Assembly: GCF_030908215.1 (NCBI RefSeq)
Contig: NZ_JAVFJK010000002.1
Span: 124,001 to 188,000 of the forward strand
Direction: 5' to 3'
DNA length: 64,000 bases
DNA from: Sinomonas sp. ASV486
GTDB taxonomy: Bacteria; Actinomycetota; Actinomycetes; Actinomycetales; Micrococcaceae
The notes beneath the pieces are model-generated. The model saw nothing but the letters and a program-made list of their open reading frames with translations. It did not search any database and was not told where the DNA came from. Numbering within the stretch: position 1 is the first letter of the stretch; every line of letters starts with the position of its first letter. Below are positions 26,094 through 35,263 of this stretch, piece after piece. A program made the position numbers and the translations under genes.

Positions 26094-27062
26094 TCAGTAG
26101 CCCGCGGCCGCGTCCACGAGGCCCTCGAGCTCCGCGCTGGCGGCGAAGCGGCGGAGGTTCTCTGTCACGCGCTCGCCGAGGAGTGGACGGATCATCTCGA
26201 GCGTGTCTGCCGCGTGGGGCGTGATGAGCGCATGCGGCTCGTCCCACAGCGGGTGACCGTCGGGGAGGGGCTCGGGATCGGTGACATCGAGGGCCGCGCC
26301 GGCGATGGATCCGGCGCGCAGGGCCTCCACCACGGCGTCCGTGTCGACGAGTCCGCCGCGCGCGATGTTCACCAGGACCGCGCTCGGCTTCATGAGCGCG
26401 AGCTCGGGCGCGCCGATGAGCTTGGAGGTGTCCGCCGTGAGCGCCGCGGCGACGACCACGACGTCGGCCTCCGCCAGATGCTCGGCGAGGTGGGCCGGCG
26501 TCGTCGTGCGCCGTGCGCCCGGAACGGCGACGAGGGTGCGGCGCACGACGTCGACCTCGACGTCGAACACCCGGAACAGGCGCAGGATCTCGAGCCCGAC
26601 GCCGCCGGCGCCGATCACGACGGCGCGCAGGCCGTGCAGCGATGTGCCGGTCGCCGGGGCCCACGAGCGGGCGCGGGCACGCTCGGGCAGATGGCGCAGG
26701 AGGGCGAGGGTGAGGGCGAGGGCATGCTCGGCGACGGGCTTCGCGTAGGCGCCCTTCGCGCTGGTCCAGACCTTGTCCGGGTAGGCGGCGAGCGCGTCGG
26801 CGTAGGACTCGATGCCGGCGGACGGCAGCTGGACCCAGCGGATCGACGAGGCGTCGTGGAGCGCATCAAGGAGCTCGTGCTTGGGGTTGCCGTGGTCGAG
26901 CACCAGCACCTCGGGCTCGTCCTCGAGGCCGACGACGGTGCCCCCTCCCGCTGTGATCGCTGCGGTCAGGAAGGGCATCGGCTCGCCGTGGATCGCGACC
27001 CGGAGAGGGGAGGCGGCCGTCCGCGGGGTGCCGGGCGTGGAGGTCTCAGGCTCGGTGGTCAT
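26094..27062 (-). CDS. D-isomer-specific 2-hydroxyacid dehydrogenase family protein
   Basis: A 322-residue NAD(P)-dependent reductase of the D-2-hydroxyacid/phosphoglycerate dehydrogenase family. The Rossmann motif is VVIGAGGVGLEILRLF (about 145-160), the catalytic Arg is in VNIARGGLVD, Glu in DVTDPEPLPDGHPLW and His in ITPHAAD. TAATCT stands 6 bases before ATG on the minus strand, so probably leaderless; divergent from the 2H phosphoesterase (43-bp gap), which is leaderless too. Substrate unknown. Confidence 0.9.
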   Translation of the reverse strand: MTTEPETSTPGTPRTAASPLRVAIHGEPMPFLTAAITAGGGTVVGLEDEPEVLVLDHGNPKHELLDALHDASSIRWVQLPSAGIESYADALAAYPDKVWTSAKGAYAKPVAEHALALTLALLRHLPERARARSWAPATGTSLHGLRAVVIGAGGVGLEILRLFRVFDVEVDVVRRTLVAVPGARRTTTPAHLAEHLAEADVVVVAAALTADTSKLIGAPELALMKPSAVLVNIARGGLVDTDAVVEALRAGSIAGAALDVTDPEPLPDGHPLWDEPHALITPHAADTLEMIRPLLGERVTENLRRFAASAELEGLVDAAAGY

Positions 27063-27105
27063 GAGGCCAGATTACCCACGCCTACGCTCACCCTAGGATC
27101 GAAGC

Positions 27106-27597
27106 GTGCACCGCTTCGCGATCGTCCTGCCCTTGGAGCCCATGGCCGTGGGCGAGCGCTACGCCGTGCGGGACTGGCCCCTACACATCACCGTCATGCC
27201 GGTGTTCGCAACGTGGGCCAGCAGGGCCCAGCTCGCGGCAGGCATGGGCGAAGTCGCCGCGCGGACCGCTCCGATCGACGCCGCCGCCGGTCCCGCCGAG
27301 CTCTTCGGTCCCCGGCACGACACTCCTGTGGCGCTCGTCGACTCCCCTGCGATCCGGGCCCTGCACCGGTCGTTCATCGACGCCCTCGATCTCCACGTCC
27401 CCACATTCCACCGCCCCGACTTCACCGGGGATGGCTTCCGCGCGCACATCACGGCGACGAGGCGCGGCGCCGCCGAAGAAGGCCAGCCGCTGCACCTGGC
27501 GCAGCTCGCGCTCGTCGACATGCACCCAGAACCAGGCCAGGGGCGCCCCGCAGTGGTGGCGGTCGCTGCGCTGGATGTTGAGCCCAAAGGCCCATAG
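27106..27597 (+). CDS. 2H phosphoesterase (2'-5' RNA ligase family)
   Basis: A 163-residue LigT-like protein with the two HxT motifs of the family: LHITVMPVF (about residue 26) and AHITATRRG (about 117), each supplying one catalytic His and Thr. Members open cyclic phosphodiesters in RNA or nucleotides. GTG start 6 bases after TAGGAT: leaderless. It ends 32 bases before the HSL-type hydrolase. Confidence 0.87.
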   Translation: MHRFAIVLPLEPMAVGERYAVRDWPLHITVMPVFATWASRAQLAAGMGEVAARTAPIDAAAGPAELFGPRHDTPVALVDSPAIRALHRSFIDALDLHVPTFHRPDFTGDGFRAHITATRRGAAEEGQPLHLAQLALVDMHPEPGQGRPAVVAVAALDVEPKGP

Positions 27598-27629
27598 TCC
27601 GGCCCCGAATTCCGGCGGTAAAGTGTGCC

Positions 27630-28700
27630 ATGGCAACCATCCGGGTGCACGCACCGACGTTGAGCCCCGCGCTGGGCGCGGCGGTCAGCACGGCCGTCAG
27701 GAGGGGAGCACTGGAGGCCGCGGGCGCCGGGGTCCGGGCCAGCATGCTGGTCACTCCGCGTCTCGCTGCGTTCCTCATCCGGGAGACGTTCCGCAGGTCT
27801 GGCCTGCGCACGGCGGCGTCGCTCATGCGGCACGCACCGGTCGGCGTCGAAGCCCTCAGGGACCTCCGGTACGGACCGGAGCCGGACATGCTGCTCGACG
27901 TGTTCCGCCCGGCCGACGGCGACGGACCCCATCCGCTGCTCCTGTGGGTCCACGGCGGCGGCTTCGTGGGCGGATCCAAGGACGAGCTCGCGGGCTACTT
28001 CCAGATGATCGCCTCGCACGGCTACACAGTCGCGGCCCCCCGGTACGCGCTCGCACCGAAGTACCGCTACCCGGTGCCGGTCCGCCAGGTCATGCGGGCC
28101 CTCGACTTCCTGCAGGCCGAGAGGACCAGCTTCCACCTCGATCCCGATCGGATCGTGCTCGCGGGCAATTCCGCAGGAGCCCACATCGCGGCGCAGATCG
28201 GTACCCTCGCCACGACCCCGGGATACGCCGGCCTCGTGGGGATCCCGCCCACGATCGCGGCCGAGCAGGTCCGGGGCCTGGTGCTGGCCTGCGGCACCTT
28301 CGACCTCTCCCTGACGCTCGGCGTGAGCGGCCTCGCCGAGTCGATCCTGGTCCGGGCGGCGGGGTGGTCCTACTCAGGACGGCGCAACTTCAACCGGGAC
28401 ATCACCTTCGCCGCGTGGTCGATCCCGGACTTCCTCACTCCGGCGTTCCCGCCGACGCTTCTCACCGTGGGCAACGCGGACCCTCTGCGCGCCCACACGG
28501 AGCGGCTCCACGAAGCGATGCGTGCCGCGGGCCTCGAGCCCGAGACCGTGTTCTGGCCCGACCATGTTCCGGCACTCGACCACGAGTACCAGTTCAACCT
28601 CGACACCGAGCCAGCCCAGGTCTTCCGCAGCAGGCTCCTCGAATTCCTCGCGGCGAAGACGGGAGCCGACGGGGCGGAAGAGGCGAGCCCCGGCCGCTGA
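27630..28700 (+). CDS. Alpha/beta hydrolase, hormone-sensitive-lipase type
   Basis: A 356-residue carboxylesterase. The oxyanion motif WVHGGGFVGGS (about 108-118), nucleophile elbow VLAGNSAGAHIA (Ser near 184), acid residue in VGNADPLRAH and His in DHVPALDHEYQF form the HSL-family set. The first 75 residues form a helical cap. Start ATG has TAAAGT 5 bases upstream rather than a Shine-Dalgarno site. Likely hydrolyses short acyl esters. Confidence 0.9.
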   Translation: MATIRVHAPTLSPALGAAVSTAVRRGALEAAGAGVRASMLVTPRLAAFLIRETFRRSGLRTAASLMRHAPVGVEALRDLRYGPEPDMLLDVFRPADGDGPHPLLLWVHGGGFVGGSKDELAGYFQMIASHGYTVAAPRYALAPKYRYPVPVRQVMRALDFLQAERTSFHLDPDRIVLAGNSAGAHIAAQIGTLATTPGYAGLVGIPPTIAAEQVRGLVLACGTFDLSLTLGVSGLAESILVRAAGWSYSGRRNFNRDITFAAWSIPDFLTPAFPPTLLTVGNADPLRAHTERLHEAMRAAGLEPETVFWPDHVPALDHEYQFNLDTEPAQVFRSRLLEFLAAKTGADGAEEASPGR

Positions 28701-28772
28701 GGGCCGCCTCTCGAGGGCCGCCTCTCCCTGCCGAACCCGGCGTGAGCGCAGCCCAGGGCCCGACCACGCGAG

Positions 28773-29432
28773 TCAGGCCGAGGCGGCCGCCCCCACGCAC
28801 GCGCGCCCGAGCGCCTCACCCAGCCGCGCGGCGTCGTGCGCCCCGGCGAAGACCGCCGTGCCCGGCTCGAAGGCGCGCCCGGCCGCGAGAGGCCCTGCGT
28901 CGACCGCGTCATAGCCGAGCGATTCGATGAAGGCGAGCACGACGGCGCGGGCTTCTTCATCGTCACCGGCCGCGGCGAGCGCGCGCCGGTCCGCGGCGCC
29001 GGCGGGGCGCCCATCCGACTCGAGTTCGTGGTACCCGATGTGGTTGAGCGTCTTGACCACGTGCGCGGCCGCGAGGAAGTCCTGGACCACCTCGGATGTG
29101 CCGCGGCCAGCGTGCATCTCGGGCATCGCGCCGTCGGTGGGCTCCCAGTAGTTCATGGCATCGATGACCACACGGTCGGCGAGCGCGGCGGGATCGAGCG
29201 AGCGGAACTTGTGCAGCGGGAGGGCGAGGACCACGAGGGCCGATGCGGCGGCCTCGGCGGCCGTGACCGCGACTGCGCCCGGGGTGATGATCTCGACGAT
29301 CAGCGCGATGTCCTCGACGGGCTTGGCCGTGGCGATCCGGACCTCGTACCCCGCCTTGACGGCCTCGCGGGCCACGGCCGTCCCGACCCGGCCCGCCCCG
29401 AGAATGCCGACGCTCCTGATGCGGTGCTCCAT
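28773..29432 (-). CDS. NADPH-dependent F420 reductase-like NAD(P)-binding protein
   Basis: A 219-residue Rossmann protein of the F420-dependent NADP reductase-like group: SVGILGAGRVGTAVAREAVKA (residues 7-27), LVVLALPLHKFRSL and VVIDAMNYWEP, then VKTLNHIGYHELE. GGGAGA precedes ATG. A MarR-type palindrome (29447-29462) sits right upstream, so it is probably induced by a ligand through an unlinked regulator. Reaction unknown. Confidence 0.87.
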   Translation of the reverse strand: MEHRIRSVGILGAGRVGTAVAREAVKAGYEVRIATAKPVEDIALIVEIITPGAVAVTAAEAAASALVVLALPLHKFRSLDPAALADRVVIDAMNYWEPTDGAMPEMHAGRGTSEVVQDFLAAAHVVKTLNHIGYHELESDGRPAGAADRRALAAAGDDEEARAVVLAFIESLGYDAVDAGPLAAGRAFEPGTAVFAGAHDAARLGEALGRACVGAAASA

Positions 29433-29446
29433 CCAGCTCTCCCTGA

Positions 29447-29462
29447 AGTTGATTCGTCAACT
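29447..29462. promoter_or_regulatory. MarR-type palindromic operator
   Basis: AGTTGATTCGTCAACT, 6-bp perfect arms around TTCG, 14 bases upstream of the start of the NAD(P)-binding protein gene. A related imperfect site, TTACTTG-N6-CAACTAA, stands before the SnoaL-like gene at 53124. No MarR gene is in the window. Confidence 0.6.
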
Positions 29463-29580
29463 ACTCTATCGGAATCTTCAACGCGGGAGGGTCGCGTGGC
29501 ATTCCGGGCAGGCCAGATGCCGAGCCGTGCGAGGCCCTCGGGCCCTCCCCAATCACCGCGCGGCATGGAATGCTGACCCC

Positions 29581-30129
29581 ATGCCGCGCATTCCAGAGCA
29601 CACCCGCGAAGACCTCCCCGCCGAAGCCCAGAACGGGGTCAACCAGATCGCCGGAGGCGTGGGCCGCCTGAGCCACATGCTGGGCGAGCTCGCCGACAAT
29701 CAGGCCATCTTCGAGATCTACCTCGGCAAGACCAAGGCCCTCAAGGACCACGGCACGTTCGACGCGAAGACCCGTGAGGCCATCGCGCTCGCGATGGCCA
29801 ACGAGAACAACTGCGAGTACTGCGAGGCCTCCCATACCCGCACCGCCCGTCGCGCCGGATGGACCGACGAGGAGATGCTTGCGATCCGCGCCGGGAAGGT
29901 CACATGGGACCCGAAGACCGCGGCCATGACGGCGCTCGTCCGCAGCGCGTCGTCGAACACGGGAGACGTTCCCGACGACGTGTGGCAGGCGGCCCTCGAC
30001 GCGGGATGGACGGAGCAGGACCTCGTCGAGGCCTTCGCCCACATCATGGGCAACATCTTCAACAACTACTTCAACCGCTACGCGCGCACCGAGTTCGACT
30101 TCCCCGCCGCACCGGCGCTGCCGGAGTAG
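29581..30129 (+). CDS. Carboxymuconolactone decarboxylase/AhpD-family protein
   Basis: A 182-residue all-helical protein. NNCEYCEASHTRTARRAG (about 79-96) is the AhpD-type active site, Glu-x-x-Cys-x-x-Cys-x-x-x-His, giving alkylhydroperoxidase-like thiol chemistry. The frame is open about 140 codons further upstream, but the family N-terminus (MPRIPEHTREDLP) begins at 29581. Neighbour YciI-like gene starts 27 bases later but has its own promoter box. Confidence 0.9.
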   Translation: MPRIPEHTREDLPAEAQNGVNQIAGGVGRLSHMLGELADNQAIFEIYLGKTKALKDHGTFDAKTREAIALAMANENNCEYCEASHTRTARRAGWTDEEMLAIRAGKVTWDPKTAAMTALVRSASSNTGDVPDDVWQAALDAGWTEQDLVEAFAHIMGNIFNNYFNRYARTEFDFPAAPALPE

Positions 30130-30155
30130 GGCTCCCGGGAGGCTATGATCCGGGC

Positions 30156-30437
30156 ATGGAATGCGTAGTCCTCTACAGCATGCGACAGGGCGCGGAGCGC
30201 GCCCAGGTCCTCGAGGTGTATCCGCGGCACAAGGCCTACTACGAGGCGTTCAAGGCCGACGGCGGCGGGCTCGTTGCGCTCGGGCCCTTCCCGCCCAACC
30301 CGGTCGCCGGCTCGATGGGCCTGTTCACGAATCGCGAGGATGCGGAGCGCTTCGTGGCGTCCGACCCCTTTGTGACCGAGGGCCTCGCAGAGGCCCACGT
30401 CCTCGACTGGGACCCGGTGCGGTTTCCCGAAGCCTGA
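30156..30437 (+). CDS. YciI-family protein
   Basis: A 93-residue ferredoxin-like alpha/beta protein: VVLYSMRQGAERAQVL, HKAYYEAFKADGGGLVALGP (conserved His of the family), GLFTNREDAERFVASDPFV and a C-terminal beta strand. YciI proteins are small enzymes of unclear activity, some dehalogenase-like. TATGAT is 6 bases before ATG, so leaderless. Confidence 0.85.
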   Translation: MECVVLYSMRQGAERAQVLEVYPRHKAYYEAFKADGGGLVALGPFPPNPVAGSMGLFTNREDAERFVASDPFVTEGLAEAHVLDWDPVRFPEA

Positions 30438-30459
30438 GCGGCGCTGAACCACCACGGCG

Positions 30460-31002
30460 TCAGCCGCCCATCGAGGCGGCCCATGCGTCGATGCGGGCCT
30501 TGACCTCCTCGTCGGAGAGATCCTCGACGCGGGTCATCACCGACCACCGGATGCCGAACGGATCCCTGATGCTCGCGTAGCGGTCCCCTGAGACGAAGTT
30601 CGTCGCGGGCTCGCGCACCGTGGCCCCCGCGGCGACGGCTCGCTCGACGGCGGCATCGACGTCCGGCACGTACACCGCGAGCGAGAGGCAATCGTCCTCT
30701 CCCGCGGGCGGGAGCACGAGGTGGTACTGCGGGTTCGAGTCGCCGAGCTCGAGCCGGCCGGTGCCGAAGTCGAGGACGGCATGCGCAACGATCGGCGTGC
30801 CAGCCGGCCCGGGGAAGTCCGTGCGGGACAGGAGCCGCGCCCCGAACACCGTCCCGTAGAAGCGGATCGCTGTGTCTGCCCCGTCCACCACGATGAACGG
30901 CGTCAGGGAGGTCGAGCCGCGCGGCATGCCGTTGACAGTGTGCTCGCCGTTCGCTGGCTGGGTGAGGTGCTGGCCGGTCGCGGTCTGGGTCTCTTCGCTC
31001 AT
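30460..31002 (-). CDS. VOC-family (glyoxalase-like) protein
   Basis: A 180-residue vicinal-oxygen-chelate protein: TPFIVVDGADTAIRFYGTVF (residues about 33-52), DFGTGRLELGDS and LSLAVYVPDVDAAVERAVAAG, ending YASIRDPFGIRWSVMTRV with a possible metal-binding Glu replaced. Resembles the PhnB subgroup. ATG 31002 follows TAGCGT by 7 bases; GTG 31011 would also read. Divergent from the AraC-type regulator. Confidence 0.85.
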   Translation of the reverse strand: MSEETQTATGQHLTQPANGEHTVNGMPRGSTSLTPFIVVDGADTAIRFYGTVFGARLLSRTDFPGPAGTPIVAHAVLDFGTGRLELGDSNPQYHLVLPPAGEDDCLSLAVYVPDVDAAVERAVAAGATVREPATNFVSGDRYASIRDPFGIRWSVMTRVEDLSDEEVKARIDAWAASMGG

Positions 31003-31116
31003 GTCCGCCACGCTAGCCCCGCCGCCGTCCGCAGCTCTTGAACATTCGCGCCACTCCCTCCCGGGCCCTTCCCGCCAGGCGGCCGTTCCGCCTCAGCACC
31101 GCCTAGGCTGACCTCT

Positions 31117-31896
31117 GTGAAGCCGACATCCCGCGGCGAGCTGACCCCGGATCCGCGCTCGCCGATCACGAGGATCGCCCCGCCGGACTGGGCCGACCAC
31201 GCCGTGCAGCACATCTGGATCGTCGAGTGGGACCTCCCGCCCGGCGTTGCCCTGCGCCAGACCGCCCTGAGCTACCCGGCGCTCAACATGGTCGCCCAGC
31301 CCGGCAGGCTCGCCGTCTACGGACCCACGACGGCGGTCTCGTTCCGGACGCTCGAGGGCCGCGGTTGGGCCGTGGGTGCCCTGCTCAGACCGGCGGCCAC
31401 GCCACTCTTCACCGATCGTCCTGCGGGTTTCGCGAACTCCGAGCGCGAGATCGACGCGCCTGCGCTGCGCGCCGCCGTCACGCGTTCGATGGACTCGCCG
31501 GAGCGGGCGGCGACCCGGCACGCCGAGGCGAGCGACGCCGTCGTGCGCTGGATCGTGGAACGGATGCCAGCCGCCGATCCGAGGGGGCTCGAGGCGAACC
31601 GCATGGCCGAGCTCGCCGACTCGGAGCCCGGGCTGCTGCGGGTGCCGGACCTCGCGGCCGCGATGGGCGCGTCCGTGCGCACCCTCGAGCGGCTCGCGGC
31701 CGACTACTTCGGCCCGACGCCGGCGGCGATCATGCGGCGCCGGCGGATCCAGATGGCAGCCGAACGGCTGCGCGCCGAGCCGCAGGCCCCGCTCGCCGAT
31801 CTCGCACAGGAGCTCGGCTACGCCGACCAGCCGCACCTCACGCGGGACTTCCGCGCAGTGCTCGGCATGACGCCGCGCGAGTATGCGGGTCGCTGA
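31117..31896 (+). CDS. AraC-family transcriptional regulator
   Basis: A 259-residue regulator with an N-terminal DUF6597-like sensing domain (WADHAVQHIWIVEWDLPPG) and a C-terminal AraC helix-turn-helix pair (VPDLAAAMGASVRTLERLAA and LADLAQELGYADQPHLTRDF, ending GMTPREYAGR). GTG start 7 bases after TAGGCT: leaderless. Divergent from the VOC gene, which it may control. Confidence 0.9.
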   Translation: MKPTSRGELTPDPRSPITRIAPPDWADHAVQHIWIVEWDLPPGVALRQTALSYPALNMVAQPGRLAVYGPTTAVSFRTLEGRGWAVGALLRPAATPLFTDRPAGFANSEREIDAPALRAAVTRSMDSPERAATRHAEASDAVVRWIVERMPAADPRGLEANRMAELADSEPGLLRVPDLAAAMGASVRTLERLAADYFGPTPAAIMRRRRIQMAAERLRAEPQAPLADLAQELGYADQPHLTRDFRAVLGMTPREYAGR

Positions 31897-32012
31897 GAAG
31901 CGGCGGCACGCCCTACGCCGAAGGTGCGGCAGGATCGCGGTGCCCACTCCGGTGCCCCCTTCCCAGCTTCGGGAGTACAGTCGCCTCATCCAGCGTCCGG
32001 GAGGAGGCGGGC

Positions 32013-32843
32013 ATGGCCGGATCCGTGCCTGAGCTTCCGCTTCCCGGTGCTCCCCTACTGCTGGCCACCGAGGAGGTGCGCCTCCTGTGGTCCTTCGTGC
32101 ACGGCGACATCATGAGCGCACCGATGCGGACCTGGCTGCGCGCCTCGCTCGGCTTCTGTCCTCGGCACACATGGGCGTACGCGGTCGTGGAGGTCGAGCT
32201 GTGGGAATCTGGGGTCGGCGCGCGCGGCGGCCACCAGCCCTTCGACGTGAGCGTGCTGTACGAGGACCTCTGCCGCGAGGCCGCGTCCCGGCTCGCCCGG
32301 GGACGCGCGTGGGGCCGGCGCCCCGACGCCGCGCTCCTGCCCTCCCGCCCGTGCTACCTGTGCACGCAGCTCGCCGCCCCCGCACGCGAGGGGCTCGCCA
32401 TCGGCTACGCGAACTCGAACAGCGTGGCGCTTGCCGCCGAGGCGAACCTCGCGCGTCACACTCGGCATTGGTGCTCGGCCACGCTGGACACGTGGGAGCC
32501 TCTCGCGTGCCCGGCGTGCCTTGGGCGGTTGGCGGGCGCGGGGGACGGCGGGAACGGGCGGGGCGGCGGCGTGGACGACGGCGCGTGGCTGTGCCGACTG
32601 CACCTCGCCGAAGCGCTCCGCGCGGGCCGCGCCGACGACGCCGACCCTGCCGCTGGCCTCCCGGCCGCGGCACGTCGGCTCAACCGACTAGCAGACCGGC
32701 TCGGCGCCTTCGCCGAGTCGATGACGGCCGCCGGGCCACCCGCCGACGCCGAGGTCGAGACGAGCTGGATCGTAGCGCTCGGGTTCTTCGCGGGCTGGCG
32801 ATTCCCGGCGTACCTGGCGGGAGCTGCGGTGGGCGAGGGCTGA
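32013..32843 (+). CDS. Cysteine/histidine-rich hypothetical protein
   Basis: A 276-residue protein with spaced metal-ligand-like pairs: LGFCPRHTWAYA, SRPCYLCTQL, HTRHWCSATL, LACPACLGRL and WLCRLHLAEAL. The layout CxxH, CxxC, CxxC, CxxH suggests one or two zinc sites in an otherwise helical protein, similar in style to DUF6062 proteins, but I do not recognise the family. GGGAGGAGG precedes ATG. The frame overlaps a long open frame reaching back into the AraC gene, which I regard as chance. Confidence 0.7.
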   Translation: MAGSVPELPLPGAPLLLATEEVRLLWSFVHGDIMSAPMRTWLRASLGFCPRHTWAYAVVEVELWESGVGARGGHQPFDVSVLYEDLCREAASRLARGRAWGRRPDAALLPSRPCYLCTQLAAPAREGLAIGYANSNSVALAAEANLARHTRHWCSATLDTWEPLACPACLGRLAGAGDGGNGRGGGVDDGAWLCRLHLAEALRAGRADDADPAAGLPAAARRLNRLADRLGAFAESMTAAGPPADAEVETSWIVALGFFAGWRFPAYLAGAAVGEG

Positions 32844-32910
32844 GGAGGCCCGCGACGAATCGTGTGTCGCTCGAGTGGCCACGCCCGGCAGCTCACCACA
32901 TCGATTCAGC

Positions 32911-33210
32911 TCATCCTTCGCAATCGGTGCAGTATGTCTCACCATGACGCTCGAGGGCCCTCTGGCTGCGGTGGCGCACGAGGAAGCAGGACGCGCACAC
33001 AAACTCGTTCTCCTGAACGGGCACGACCTGGATTGTCAGCTCCAAACCTGACAGGTCGGCCCCGGGGAGGTCTATGCCCTCGGCCGTATCGTTGTCGTCG
33101 AGCTCGAGGACGGCAGCCCGAGCCGCGTCTCTGCCGGCCGGCTTGAGCACCTCCAGCGACTCTTCTTGTTCCTCTTCCCGATTCCTGGGCTGGTCATAGT
33201 CAACTGCCAT
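32911..33210 (-). CDS. DUF4193 family protein
   Basis: A 99-residue actinobacterial protein with acidic N-terminus (MAVDYDQPRNREEEQEESLE), EGIDLPGADLSGLELTIQV and a C-terminal zinc ribbon EFVCASCFLVRHRSQ ... YCTDCEG (two CxxC pairs). DUF4193 is nearly universal in actinobacteria and of unknown function; some relatives associate with RNA polymerase or stress control. GGAGGCCC precedes ATG. Confidence 0.93.
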   Translation of the reverse strand: MAVDYDQPRNREEEQEESLEVLKPAGRDAARAAVLELDDNDTAEGIDLPGADLSGLELTIQVVPVQENEFVCASCFLVRHRSQRALERHGETYCTDCEG

Positions 33211-33306
33211 TGCTCTGGGCCTCCTTCACTAAGGTGAGCGCCCGATCCTACAGCTCCCCCCGGCAGAGGTGGAAACGGGCCGACCGCGAAGGAGCCGCCC
33301 GGCCCC

Positions 33307-34905
33307 TTACCCTCGGGCCGCCGCGCGGAGCTCCCGGCGCAGGATCTTGCCCGAGGAGGACTTGGGGATCGCGTCGATGAACTCGACCACCCGGACCTTC
33401 TTGAAGGGCGCCACGCGCTCGGCCACGAACGCCATGACGTCCTCCGCCGCCAAAGAAGCCCCAGCCTGAGTGACGACGAACGCCTTCGGTACCTCCTCGC
33501 CGTCGTCCGCCTTCACCCCGATCACCGCGGCATCCGCGATCTGCGGATGCGTGAGCAACAGGGCCTCGAGCTCCGCGGGGGCGATCTGATAGCCCTTGTA
33601 CTTGATGAGCTCCTTGAGCCGATCGACGATCGTCACGACGCCTTCCGCGGTCACGGTCGCGATGTCACCGGTGCGGAGGAAGCCGTCCGGATCGATGGTC
33701 GCCGCCGTGGCGTCTGGCCGGTTGAGGTAGCCGATCATGTTCTGCGGACCCCTGACGAGAAGCTGGCCCGGGGCGCTCGCCCCTTCGGCAGGCAGCGGGA
33801 TCTCCTCGTCGGTGGCCGGGTCCAGGATCTTGCACTCGGTGTTGGGGAGGGTGAACCCCACCGAGCTCACGGGGAGGCGGCCTGCCTCCGCCAGGGGCAT
33901 GATGTGCGACGCGGGGCTCATCTCGGTCATACCGTAGCCCTGCATCATGACGCATCCGAGGCGGGCAGCGACCGCCGCGCCGAGGTCAGCATCCAGTGGC
34001 GCCGCACCAGAGAACGTCACGCGCACGCTCGAGAGGTCGTACTGGTCCACGAGCGGGTGTTTCGCCAGGGCCACCGCGATGGGCGGGGCGATGAACAGAT
34101 AGGTGCAGCGATGTTCCTGCGTGATGCGCAGGAACTCGGCCAGATCGAACTTGGGCATCGTCACGAGCCGGGCGCGGTTGAGAAAAGCCGCATTGACCAG
34201 CATCGTCAGGCCGTAGATGTGGAAGAACGGCAGTACGGCCAGGAGCGGGTCCTCTTCCGTGACCCCGAGCAGCGGACGGCCTTGTGCCACGTTCGCCACG
34301 AGGTTGTAGTGGCTGAGCATGACGCCCTTCGGCGTGCCGGACGTCCCGGACGAGTACGGCAGTACGGCCACCGCGTGCGGATCGACCTGCACGTCCGGCG
34401 CGGGCAGCCCGGCGGCCAGCGCCTCCACCAGTGCGGGGTGGGCGGCCCCGGACGGCGAGGGGCCGCCGTCGAGCACCACGATCCGCTCCGGCGGGATCCC
34501 CGCCGCGGCGGCGGCCGGCTCCGCCCGATCCAGGAAGGGCGAGATGGTGAACAGCCAGGAGGCGCTGGCATCGATGAGCTGCTTGGCGATCTCCTCGCCC
34601 GTGTAGAGGGAGTTGACCGTCGTGACGACGGCGCCAGCTCGCAGGATCCCGTGGAAGACGACGGGGAATGCCGGCACGTTGGGGCACAGGATCGCGAGCG
34701 TCACGCCGGGGCCGACTCCCTGCCCCGCGAGCCAGCCCGCGAGGGCATTGATGCGCCCGATGAGCTCGCGGTAGGTGGTGGTGGCCCCGCTCACGCCGTC
34801 CACGATCGCCACCCGGTTCAGATCCTCCTCGGCGATCCCACCGAACAGGCACTCATAGAGAGTGGACTCGGGGATCTCGACATCGGGGTATGGGCTCGTG
34901 AACAT
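33307..34905 (-). CDS. AMP-forming acyl-CoA ligase, 4-coumarate-CoA-ligase-like
   Basis: A 532-residue ANL-superfamily ligase. P-loop YSSGTSGTPKGVMLSH (about 182-197), MMQGYGMTEMSP, the hinge TGDIATVTAEGVVTIVDRLKELIKYKG split across two motifs, and the catalytic C-terminal Lys in PKSSSGKILRREL. Converts an aromatic or fatty acid to its CoA thioester via an acyl-adenylate. Start 34905 (MFTSPYP) has AAGGAG upstream; the frame is open 11 codons earlier. Confidence 0.9.
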   Translation of the reverse strand: MFTSPYPDVEIPESTLYECLFGGIAEEDLNRVAIVDGVSGATTTYRELIGRINALAGWLAGQGVGPGVTLAILCPNVPAFPVVFHGILRAGAVVTTVNSLYTGEEIAKQLIDASASWLFTISPFLDRAEPAAAAAGIPPERIVVLDGGPSPSGAAHPALVEALAAGLPAPDVQVDPHAVAVLPYSSGTSGTPKGVMLSHYNLVANVAQGRPLLGVTEEDPLLAVLPFFHIYGLTMLVNAAFLNRARLVTMPKFDLAEFLRITQEHRCTYLFIAPPIAVALAKHPLVDQYDLSSVRVTFSGAAPLDADLGAAVAARLGCVMMQGYGMTEMSPASHIMPLAEAGRLPVSSVGFTLPNTECKILDPATDEEIPLPAEGASAPGQLLVRGPQNMIGYLNRPDATAATIDPDGFLRTGDIATVTAEGVVTIVDRLKELIKYKGYQIAPAELEALLLTHPQIADAAVIGVKADDGEEVPKAFVVTQAGASLAAEDVMAFVAERVAPFKKVRVVEFIDAIPKSSSGKILRRELRAAARG

Positions 34906-35263
34906 GCGGGGTCTCCTTCGAATCTGCGCGCACGACACGGGGACGCACCGTTGTGAGCCATGGTCCGGTAGGCGCGGGGCGGGGGCAAGGGGTCCAGCCG
35001 ATTGTTACCTGCCGGTAATCGAGGGTACGGGCCCTCATGAGCACGCACCGGCGACCGCCAACCGATGCGCCGAGCAGCACTGGCCGATTGAACCTGCCAA
35101 GGACCGGCAGAATCCTGCCGTTTTTCGCCAGCGACGGCCCTGATGGGCATCGCAACCTGCGAATCGGCAGAATCTTGCCGAATTGCGCGAAAACGCCGGA
35201 CAATGGTGCCAAGGACTAGCCGATCGGCAGGATCCTGCCGTTCTGAAAGCACAGGGAGTTCGC
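34906..35263 (+). promoter_or_regulatory. hipBA control region with three operators 60 bp apart
   Basis: Three 16-bp palindromic sites CGGCAGRATCYTGCCG lie at 35105-35120, 35165-35180 and 35225-35240: identical spacing of 60 bp, the last being a perfect palindrome and ending 24 bases before hipB. They are the likely binding sites of the HipB-like repressor. A poorer match with half-site CCTGCCA is near 35091. The left half of the gap (34906-35090) holds the acyl-CoA ligase promoter and no gene I can support. Confidence 0.75.

Noticed and set aside
35105-35240. Regular 16-bp repeats at 60-bp spacing, CRISPR-like at first sight
   Set aside because: Only three copies, each palindromic, directly upstream of hipB, and no cas genes; operators explain them.
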